Shown here: positions 57,645-64,000 of the stretch, in pieces
How positions within the stretch are numbered: the first letter of the stretch is position 1
Layout: the number at the start of each line of letters is the position of its first letter
Assembly (NCBI RefSeq): GCF_946892675.1
Contig: NZ_CAMPOV010000001.1
Span: forward strand, 1,152,033 to 1,216,032
Source: Arthrobacter sp. Marseille-P9274
GTDB taxonomy: Bacteria; Actinomycetota; Actinomycetes; Actinomycetales; Micrococcaceae
Length of the DNA stretch: 64,000 nucleotides
Direction of reading: 5' to 3'
Notes under the pieces: generated by a model
Database searches by the model: none
Seen by the model: only the letters and a program-made list of their open reading frames with translations
Told to the model about the DNA's origin: nothing
Program-made: the position numbers and the translations under genes

Positions 57645-59162
57645 TCAGCCGGCCCGGGCGACGACGTCCTCGGCGTAGGCGACGAGCGTGCGGACGGCCA
57701 CGCCGGTGCCCTCCTTGGGCGTGTAGCCGTAGGGTGCCCCTTCGTTGAAAGCCGGTCCGGCGATGTCCAGGTGCGCCCACGGGATTTTCCGCCCGTTGCT
57801 TTCGCCGACGAACTCGCGCAGGAAGATGGCCGCCGTGAGCATGCCGCCGAACTTCTCGCCCATGTTCGCCAGGTCCGCCACCTGCGAATCCAGGCTCGGG
57901 CGCAGTTCCTCGGGCAGCGGCATGGGCCAGAACAGTTCGCCCGCCCGGTCGGCCGCCGCCTTGACCGCGTCGCGCACGCCGTCGTCGCCCATCACCGCGG
58001 ACACCCGGCTGCCCAGCGCCACCATCTGCGCGCCGGTGAGCGTGGCGACGTCGATCAGGGCATCCGGTTCCTCGGCACTGGCCGCGGCCAGTCCGTCCGC
58101 CATGACGAGCCGCCCCTCGGCGTCGGTGTTGAGCACCTCGACGGTCTTGCCGCCGAAGATGGTCATAACGTCCGAGGGCCGCTGTGCGTGGCCGGACGGC
58201 ATGTTCTCGGCGAGGCACAGCCAGGCGGTCACCTTGAGCGGCAGGCCCAGTTCGGCGATCGCCAGGAGGGCATTAAGGACGACGGCGGCGCCCGCCATAT
58301 CGCACTTCATCGTCGTCATGCCGGTGGCTGGCTTGAGCGAGAGTCCGCCGGAGTCGAAGGTGATGCCCTTGCCTACGAGGGCCAGCTTCACCTTGGCCCG
58401 CGCCGGAGCGTACTCGACCTTGACCAGCCGCGGCGGCCGGGACGAGCCCTTGCCAACGCCGACCAGCCCGCCGTAGCCGTCGTTGGCAAGCTTCTCCTCG
58501 TCGAGCACCGTGAGCTTGACCGGCAGGTTTTTCGACAGGTCCTGGGCGGCCGCGGCGAACGTCTCGGGGTACAGGTGGCTCGGCGGCCGGTTCACCAGGG
58601 TCCGGGTGGCGTTGACCGCCCGGCCGAGAATGGCGGCGCGCTCGAGGGCTGCCGGCAGCGACTTCTCCCCGGCGGCCGGCGTCACCACGGTGACGGCGGC
58701 GACGACGTCCCCGGCATCCTTCGCGGAGCGGTGTTCGGTGTAGGCGTAGGCCCCGAGGGCCGCGCCTTCGGCCACGGCGGCCGCCGCGCGAACGGACGCC
58801 GCGGGCAGGGCGAGGGCGACGTGGCCCACTCCGCGCAGCTGGCGGACGGCGGAACCGGCGGCCCGGCGAAGCTTCTCCTCTGTCGGGTCGGCGGCGGCGG
58901 AAATTTGGCCGATGCCGACCAGGACGATGACTTCCGCGTGGAACTCGTCGATCCCCGGCAGGCGGCGCACCTCGTCGGCGGCGCCGGTGATGCCGAGGAC
59001 GCCCAGCGACCGGGACAGTGCCTGCAAGGCCTTCCCGCCGAGCGAGCCGTCCACCAGCTCAGGGCCGTCCGGCCCCTGGCCGACCGCGACTACCAGGGCG
59101 TCGCACCGGACCTTGCGGGGATCCTTCGCGGCATTGATCTTGAGCTCGGTGGTCTTGATCAC
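57645..59162 (-). CDS. pepA: Leucyl aminopeptidase (M17)
   Basis: A 505-residue metalloexopeptidase. The N-terminal macro-like domain is followed by the catalytic domain with VGKGSSRPPRL, LVGKGITFDSGGLSLKP, MKCDMAGAA and the signature NTDAEGRLVMADGL, which together provide the zinc ligands and the catalytic Lys and Arg. It removes N-terminal residues in the cytoplasm. The GTG at 59162 follows GAGGA by 9 nt. The pepB-dlaT-lip order matches M. tuberculosis. The 199-nt gap to lpdA holds no recognised gene. Confidence 0.95.
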   Translation of the reverse strand: MIKTTELKINAAKDPRKVRCDALVVAVGQGPDGPELVDGSLGGKALQALSRSLGVLGITGAADEVRRLPGIDEFHAEVIVLVGIGQISAAADPTEEKLRRAAGSAVRQLRGVGHVALALPAASVRAAAAVAEGAALGAYAYTEHRSAKDAGDVVAAVTVVTPAAGEKSLPAALERAAILGRAVNATRTLVNRPPSHLYPETFAAAAQDLSKNLPVKLTVLDEEKLANDGYGGLVGVGKGSSRPPRLVKVEYAPARAKVKLALVGKGITFDSGGLSLKPATGMTTMKCDMAGAAVVLNALLAIAELGLPLKVTAWLCLAENMPSGHAQRPSDVMTIFGGKTVEVLNTDAEGRLVMADGLAAASAEEPDALIDVATLTGAQMVALGSRVSAVMGDDGVRDAVKAAADRAGELFWPMPLPEELRPSLDSQVADLANMGEKFGGMLTAAIFLREFVGESNGRKIPWAHLDIAGPAFNEGAPYGYTPKEGTGVAVRTLVAYAEDVVARAG

Positions 59163-59453
59163 TAAGGGCTGTCCTCACTGTTCGTCTCGGAAGATCCAAC
59201 GGGGCACCGGGACGGTGCGGTCGCCGTCGTCGTTGCCGCTAAATTGCGCCGGGTACGCCGGGCAAGGCCCCGCGCGCAGGCCACCGGCTACAAATCAGAT
59301 CGTAGCTGCTTGGCTGCGGGGCACGGGACAGGCGTGCGGAATTATTTGCCGCGATGCTGCGCTGGTACAAAGGGTAGTTGGCTTGTCCCGTCCTTGAGGG
59401 GAGGGGCCGGCAGGCAGCAGGCGGCATGGATCCGCGCTGACAAGGAGGAAAAG

Positions 59454-60416
59454 TTGCTGGACGCACAGTCGTTGTTCTCGGTGAACGCGGAGCTGATCGA
59501 ATCCGACGAAATGCGGGGGCTCGATCTGCTGATGGGCTTCACCGGCTCGGCCGAGGCAGGACATGTGGTCGCGCAGCTGGGGACGGAGCTGCTCGAGCAG
59601 CTGGACGGCGAGCTCATCGCCTCCTTCGATACCGACCAGCTGATCGACTACCGGGGCCAGCGACCCGTCGTCTCCTTTGTCGGGGACCATTTCACCGATT
59701 ACGAGCGGCCCAAGATTGAGCTGTACCGGCTGCTCGACGGCATGGGAAAGCCGTTCCTGTTCCTCACCGGCGCGGAACCCGACCTGCAGTGGGAGCGGTT
59801 CTGCCGTGCCGTCATTCTCCTGGCCCGGCAGCTGGAGGTCGGGCTGGTGACCTGGGTCCAGGCCCTGCCCATGCCCGTCCCGCACACGCGGCCGATCGGC
59901 GTCACCGTCCACGGCAATCAGCCGGAGCTGATCGACGGCATCACCGCGTGGAAACCGACGGCCCACGTGCAGGCCAGCATCGGAGCGCTGCTCGAGATCC
60001 GCCTGATCGAAGCCGGCCTCCGGGTGGCAGGCTATTCCGTGCACGTGCCCCACTATCTTGCCGAAGCCGAATATCCGCAGGCCGCCGTGGCGGCCATGGA
60101 GTACCTCGGTGCGGCGTCATCCCTGGTGCTGCCGACCGACCGGTTGCGGGCCGCCGGCCTGGACGTCGGCGCCCAGATCGCCAAGCAGGTCAGCGATTCG
60201 GCGGAGGTCCAGCAGGTCGTGACCAAGCTGGAGAAGCGCTATGACGAGTACGCCGGACGGGAGACCAGGCGCTCCCTGCTCACCAAGGACAATGACGAGC
60301 TGCCGGATGCCGACGAGCTCGGCTCAGAGGTGGAGGCCTTCCTCGCGACGCTCCCGGCCAATCCGGAGGCGCCCGGGGCAGGCAGTTCGCCGGGCGGGGG
60401 CGGCGCGGCTGATTAG
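59454..60416 (+). CDS. PAC2-family protein
   Basis: A 320-residue protein of the PAC2 (proteasome assembly chaperone 2-like) family. Recognisable are LLMGFTGSAEAGHVVAQL near the N-terminus, FDTDQLIDYRGQRPVVSF, LFLTGAEPDLQWERF and HVPHYLAEAEYPQAAVAAMEYL. Members in actinobacteria occur beside proteasome and peptidase genes, but the chaperone role is not shown for them. The TTG at 59454 is chosen because AAGGAGG lies 5 nt upstream, a strong site. The 291 nt between pepA and this gene (divergent) hold nothing else recognisable. Confidence 0.83.
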   Translation: MLDAQSLFSVNAELIESDEMRGLDLLMGFTGSAEAGHVVAQLGTELLEQLDGELIASFDTDQLIDYRGQRPVVSFVGDHFTDYERPKIELYRLLDGMGKPFLFLTGAEPDLQWERFCRAVILLARQLEVGLVTWVQALPMPVPHTRPIGVTVHGNQPELIDGITAWKPTAHVQASIGALLEIRLIEAGLRVAGYSVHVPHYLAEAEYPQAAVAAMEYLGAASSLVLPTDRLRAAGLDVGAQIAKQVSDSAEVQQVVTKLEKRYDEYAGRETRRSLLTKDNDELPDADELGSEVEAFLATLPANPEAPGAGSSPGGGGAAD

Positions 60417-60437
60417 AGTTCCGGGCCCAGGCGTGAC

Positions 60438-60443
60438 GATAAT
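60438..60443 (+). promoter_or_regulatory. -10 box of MFS gene, leaderless arrangement
   Basis: GATAAT, then 6 nt (GCTGAT), then the GTG at 60450. Confidence 0.5.
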
Positions 60444-60449
60444 GCTGAT

Positions 60450-61808
60450 GTGGATACGCGGCGGGCATGGTGGGTGTGGGGGATCGGGGTCTTCGCCTAC
60501 CTGGCCGCGATCACCCAACGGACGTCCTTCGGCGTAGCCGGGCTCCATGCCACCGAGCGCTTCGACGCGACGGCGGCCGCACTCTCGGCATTCACCGTCG
60601 TCCAGCTGCTGGTCTACGCCGGGCTCCAGATTCCCGTCGGGCTGATGGTCGACAAGTTCGGTTCGCGCTTCATGATCACCGGCGGGGCCGCCCTGATGTG
60701 TGCCGGACAGGTGCAGCTGGCGTTCGCATCCTCGATTCCCGAGGGCCTGCTGGGCCGCCTGCTGGTGGGGGCCGGCGATGCGATGACGTTCGTCTCGGTG
60801 CTTCGGCTGCTGCCGGCCTGGTTCAGCGGCAAGCGCATCCCGCTGCTGACGCAGCTGACCGGCCAGTTCGGCCAACTGGGCCAGCTGATCAGCACGATTC
60901 CGTTCATCGCCCTGCTCAACCTTCAGGGCTGGACCACGTCTTTCCTCTCTGTGGCCGCCCTGGCGGTGCTGGCCTGCGTGCTCGCGGTCACCGTGATCCG
61001 CGACTTCCCGGGCGGCACCGAGCGGGAGCTGCCGCCGACACTGCGGCAGACGCGGCTTTCGCTGGCGGAGGCCTGGCAAGAGCCGGGTACGCGGCTGGGC
61101 CTGTGGTCGCACTTCACCGTCCAGTTCGCCGGCAACGTCTTCGTCCTGACCTGGGGCTATCCGTTCCTGGTCTCCGCCCAAGGGCAGCCGCCGGCCGTGG
61201 CCTCGGCGTTGATGTCCCTCTTTGTCGTCGTGGCCCTCGTCTCCGGCCCGATGATCGGGCGCCTGGTGGCGCGCCATCCGCTGCGCCGTTCAACGATGGT
61301 GCTGCTGATCGTCGGCGCAACCGCCGTAGCCTGGCTGGCCGTGCTGGCCTATCCCGTACCTGCACCCTTGTGGCTGCTCGTGGCGCTTGTCCTGGTGCTG
61401 GCCGTCGGAGGCCCCGGATCCATGATCGCCTTCGACTTTGCGCGCACCTTCAACCCGATCCGCCGGGCCGGTACCGCGACCGGCATCGTCAACGTCGGGG
61501 GCTTCGTCTCCGCCCTGCTCGTGATGTTCGGCATCGGCCTGACGCTCGATGCGCTGTATTCGAGCGGATTCTCCGGCGCCAATCTCTACGCCCTCGACTC
61601 CTTCCGCATCGCGCTCAGCCTCCAGTTCCTGTTCCTAGCCGGCGGCAGCCTGGCGATGCTCGCCGTGCGCCGGCGGGTCCGCGACCGGCTGGCCGAGCAG
61701 GGTACGGTGGTGCTGCCGCTGCGGACAGCCCTGGCTCGCGAACGTGAGCTGGGCCGGCAGCGCCGCCGGAACCGGGACGTGGGACCCGGCGCCGGCAAGC
61801 AGTCCTGA
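60450..61808 (+). CDS. Major facilitator superfamily transporter
   Basis: A 452-residue protein with about twelve membrane helices, beginning AWWVWGIGVFAYLAAITQRTSFGVAGL. The loop between helices 2 and 3 reads GLMVDKFGSRFMITGG, the MFS motif A (G...D..G.R). A charged hydrophilic tail of about 45 residues, rich in Arg, ends it. The N-terminal ITQRTSFGVAG resembles nitrate/nitrite or sugar-phosphate-type MFS carriers only loosely, so the substrate is left open. It follows the PAC2 gene by 33 nt. Confidence 0.85.
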   Translation: MDTRRAWWVWGIGVFAYLAAITQRTSFGVAGLHATERFDATAAALSAFTVVQLLVYAGLQIPVGLMVDKFGSRFMITGGAALMCAGQVQLAFASSIPEGLLGRLLVGAGDAMTFVSVLRLLPAWFSGKRIPLLTQLTGQFGQLGQLISTIPFIALLNLQGWTTSFLSVAALAVLACVLAVTVIRDFPGGTERELPPTLRQTRLSLAEAWQEPGTRLGLWSHFTVQFAGNVFVLTWGYPFLVSAQGQPPAVASALMSLFVVVALVSGPMIGRLVARHPLRRSTMVLLIVGATAVAWLAVLAYPVPAPLWLLVALVLVLAVGGPGSMIAFDFARTFNPIRRAGTATGIVNVGGFVSALLVMFGIGLTLDALYSSGFSGANLYALDSFRIALSLQFLFLAGGSLAMLAVRRRVRDRLAEQGTVVLPLRTALARERELGRQRRRNRDVGPGAGKQS

Positions 61809-61904
61809 GTACTGCTCCTCCACAGCCGTCGCGCGGACGCCCCGCTTCCACAATGGCTTGGCCGGTGCTGTCGGCCGCGCCGCCCCGCGGCCAGAGTGGT
61901 CCGC

Positions 61905-63122
61905 ATGAAGAACAGAATCAACATCAGGGCCTCCCGTGCCGAAGACGTTCTGGGATATGTGCCGCACCAGCTCACGTTCCACCCGCGCGAGAGCCTGGTG
62001 CTGCTGTCGATGAGGGGCTCCAGCCTCGGGGCCACCCTCCGGCTGGATCTGCCGGAGGCGGGCGACGACGTCCGGCTCGCCGCCTTCGCCGAAACCGCGG
62101 TGTCCTATCTGCGTGCGGATGGGGACGCGGACGGTTCACTGGTGGTGCTCTACACGGATTCTCCGGAGGGGGCAGACCCGACGAATCCGACATCGTTCGC
62201 GTACTGGCCGCTCGCGGTGTTCCTGGAGGACCTGCTCGGAGCCGCCGGCACGCCGGTGCGCGGCGCCTGGGTGGTCGGTCCGGACTCGTTCCGCTGCGTC
62301 CAATGCCGGACGTCGCCATGCTGTCCGCCGCAGGGACATCCCAAGGAGCGGATCACAGAGAGCCATGTGAACCTTGAGCTGATGCTGCTCGGCAGCAGCG
62401 TCGCCGCGACTGCCGGAGAGGCGGCCGTCCTGGTCCGCTCGGGTAGCCTTCCGGACGCCGCGCCCGCGATCCGTTCCCGGGCGCGGGACCTCGCAGCAGG
62501 CTTCGACGGCCAGTGGGAAGCCGGCGGCGTATTCATGCGGCTGCTGGGAAGCTGGGACGAGGCGATCAGTAGCGGCGACGCCGAACCCGGGGTACTGGCC
62601 GTGCTCCTCGCCAGCCTCGAGTCGCACCACGTGCGGGACGCCGTCCTGGTCCTGGCCTGCCTCGATCCGGCGGCCGCCTATTACGGTGCGGCCGCCCACG
62701 GACGGGTGGATCCTCTGCGGCCGGTTCCCCCCGAGCTGGCGGCAGCGCTGCCGTTCGAAGGGTACCTTCCCGGCCGCAGCGGTCCGGAACCCGGGGCCGA
62801 CCTCTTCACGGACATCCTCCTGGGCAGCTACGAGCCGCCGGTCGACCGGGAGCGAATTGCACGGGCATCGGAACTGCTGGCCCTGCTGCACCGGATGGCG
62901 GAAGGAGCCGCCAAACCGGCCGCCGGAACGATGCTCGCGTGGCTGGAATGGGCCCAGGGCCGCAGCTCGCTGGCCCACGAACACCTGCGCACCGTGCTTG
63001 CGGAGTCGCCCGACTACCGGTTGGCAGGACTCCTGGAAAGCTATTTCGGGCTGGGCACCCTGCCGGCCTGGTTGCGCAGGCCTCCCGGGGCGGCAGGACA
63101 GAGCCCGTCGGCGGCGGCCTGA
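61905..63122 (+). CDS. DUF4192 protein
   Basis: A 405-residue soluble protein that starts with the DUF4192 hallmark IRASRAEDVLGYVPHQLTFHPRESLVLLSMRGSSLGATLRLDLP. A Cys-containing segment (RCVQCRTSPCCPPQGHP, about residues 130-146) resembles a small metal site. The C-terminal half is helical and ends with a stretch typical of the family (AWLEWAQGRSSLAHEHLRTVLAESPDYRLAGLLESYF). The family is found across actinobacteria beside sigA and has no known function. An alternative GTG start at 61896 cannot be excluded; neither has a good ribosome site. Confidence 0.8.
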   Translation: MKNRINIRASRAEDVLGYVPHQLTFHPRESLVLLSMRGSSLGATLRLDLPEAGDDVRLAAFAETAVSYLRADGDADGSLVVLYTDSPEGADPTNPTSFAYWPLAVFLEDLLGAAGTPVRGAWVVGPDSFRCVQCRTSPCCPPQGHPKERITESHVNLELMLLGSSVAATAGEAAVLVRSGSLPDAAPAIRSRARDLAAGFDGQWEAGGVFMRLLGSWDEAISSGDAEPGVLAVLLASLESHHVRDAVLVLACLDPAAAYYGAAAHGRVDPLRPVPPELAAALPFEGYLPGRSGPEPGADLFTDILLGSYEPPVDRERIARASELLALLHRMAEGAAKPAAGTMLAWLEWAQGRSSLAHEHLRTVLAESPDYRLAGLLESYFGLGTLPAWLRRPPGAAGQSPSAAA

Positions 63123-63248
63123 CCTCCATGCGCCGGCCCCGGCAGCCGAAGGGACGACCGGCGCAGCGTTCACTTCCCTGGCCAAGTCGTGAGACAATGG
63201 GAGCCAAGACCCGGTCGGGTCCGTGTTTCAAATGTATTCGCCGTAACG

Positions 63249-63275
63249 GGGAATAGGGCTGAGATGGTGAGTGTT
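63249..63275 (+). promoter_or_regulatory. SigR/SigH-like promoter before sigA
   Basis: GGGAAT (63249-63254), exactly 18 nt, then GTT (63273-63275), matching the GGAAT-N18-GTT consensus of actinobacterial SigR/SigH. The hrdB gene of Streptomyces coelicolor has a SigR-dependent promoter, so the arrangement has a precedent. It lies 114 nt before the sigA start in a 266-nt gap. A TTGACA at 63326-63331 lacks a clear -10. Confidence 0.5.
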
Positions 63276-63388
63276 TCCGAAGGGAGACCCTGCACCGTGG
63301 CCTGCGTTTGGAAATCACCACGGACTTGACAGGGTCATAGTGGTGTTACCCGCAGGTAGCACTGCAGACCGGATATGAAAGGTTCTCT

Positions 63389-64000
63389 GTGTCACCTGAC
63401 AAGAAGACTGCTGCAGCGCCCGAAGAGGCAACTGCACCCTCCACGACGCCGTCGGTTGCCAGGGGCGCCAAGGCGAAGACGGCCGCAGACGGTCCGGCCG
63501 CACCGAAGCGCCGCGGCCGCAAGCCCGGCACCGCCACCGCCAAGAAGGCAACCGGCACCAAGAAGACCACCAAAGCCGACGAAGACCAGGTGGACTCCGA
63601 GGTCGAGGACGAGGACATCGAGGCGGAACCCGACCTGACGGACGAGGCCGAACTCGTCGAGGAGGGCGAAGCCCCGGCGGCCAAGCCCGCCAGCGGATCC
63701 GGTTTCGTCTATTCGGACGCCGATGATGACGATGCGCCGGCCCAGCAGGTTGTCAGCGCGGGAGCGACGGCCGACCCGGTCAAGGACTACCTGAAGCAGA
63801 TCGGCAAGGTCGCCCTGCTGAACGCCGAGCAGGAAGTCGACCTGGCCCTGCGGATCGAGGCCGGCCTGTTCGCCGAGGAGAAGCTGGCCAAGGACGACGG
63901 CTCGATGGACACCCGCCTGCGGCGCGACCTGGAGCAGATCGTGCACGACGGCAAGCGCGCCAAGAACCACCTGCTGGAGGCCAACCTCCGCCTGGTGGTC
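63389..64000 (+). CDS. sigA: Primary RNA polymerase sigma factor (5' part)
   Basis: The gene runs off the right edge; 204 residues are visible. The N-terminal 120 residues are a disordered Ala/Lys/Pro then acidic region, as in actinobacterial SigA/HrdB. Region 1.2 follows (DPVKDYLKQIGKVALLNAEQEVDLALRIEAGLFAEEKL), then the start of region 2.1 (LRRDLEQIVHDGKRAKNHLLEANLRLVV). The GTG at 63389 has GAAAGG 6 nt upstream. It recruits RNA polymerase to the -35/-10 promoters of most genes in the window. Confidence 0.95.
   Translation, partial: MSPDKKTAAAPEEATAPSTTPSVARGAKAKTAADGPAAPKRRGRKPGTATAKKATGTKKTTKADEDQVDSEVEDEDIEAEPDLTDEAELVEEGEAPAAKPASGSGFVYSDADDDDAPAQQVVSAGATADPVKDYLKQIGKVALLNAEQEVDLALRIEAGLFAEEKLAKDDGSMDTRLRRDLEQIVHDGKRAKNHLLEANLRLVV

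Noticed and set aside
59244-59453. Upstream extension of the PAC2 gene
   Set aside because: It is Arg/Cys-rich with no conservation, and AAGGAGG marks the TTG at 59454.
63326-63331. TTGACA as the -35 of a housekeeping promoter for sigA
   Set aside because: No -10-like hexamer lies 16-19 nt downstream.

Overview
The window is a high-GC actinobacterial chromosome segment, most like the Micrococcaceae (Arthrobacter and relatives). The evidence is the gene order, which follows the Mycobacterium tuberculosis blocks Rv2145c-Rv2175c (wag31 to idsA/Rv2175c) and Rv2213-Rv2225 (pepB to panB), together with frequent GTG/TTG starts, primary sigma -10 boxes of the TANNNT type placed 6-7 nt before start codons, and a MurE whose DNPR motif reads DDPH, as expected for a non-DAP (L-Lys) peptidoglycan. 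About 50 genes are visible and almost all are housekeeping. No tRNA, rRNA or CRISPR was seen.

Layout. 1-4.2 kb: a LysM secreted protein cut by the left edge, a Rv2175c-like DNA-binding protein, polyprenyl diphosphate synthase, DNA polymerase IV and a DUF3040 membrane protein. 4.4-26.0 kb: the complete division and cell wall cluster mraZ-rsmH-ftsL-ftsI-murE-murF-mraY-murD-ftsW-murG-murC-ftsQ-ftsZ-pgeF-yggS-sepF-yggT-wag31-lspA-rluD, with many 1-8 nt overlaps that imply translational coupling. 26.0-36.3 kb: dnaE, hisD, nrdR, then leftward ppgK, map, a membrane protein and panB. 36.4-43.0 kb: the glutamine synthetase block glnA2-glnE and convergent glnA1, with a textbook GlnR box before glnA1. 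43.1-46.2 kb: RDD protein, DUF4191 protein, lipA and lipB. 46.3-53.5 kb: a divergent Ser/Thr kinase, a tricorn-type protease, an intact IS3-family element and an OsmC-like protein. 53.6-63.1 kb: a small membrane protein, the E2 (sucB/dlaT) and E3 (lpdA) of the 2-oxoacid dehydrogenases, leucyl aminopeptidase, a PAC2 protein, an MFS transporter and a DUF4192 protein. 63.4 kb to the end: the start of the primary sigma factor gene.

How the genes fit together. LipB and LipA make the lipoyl groups carried by the E2 protein, which LpdA reoxidises. GlnE adenylylates glutamine synthetase. The dcw genes build lipid II and the divisome, and SepF, YggT and Wag31 link the Z-ring to polar growth.

The most interesting observation is the insertion sequence at 51576-53014. 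It sits exactly in the 6-nt loop of a 14-bp hairpin that was evidently the shared terminator of the tricorn and OsmC genes, with a 4-bp TCCA duplication. The element carries its own hairpins at both ends, and the left one buries the transposase ribosome binding site. Other points are a 51-nt ghost of an ABC ATPase signature motif after glnE, a run of 9-bp-phased TGT repeats before the LysM gene, a SigR/SigH-like promoter before sigA, a dyad in the ftsZ leader region, and a set of apparently leaderless promoters.
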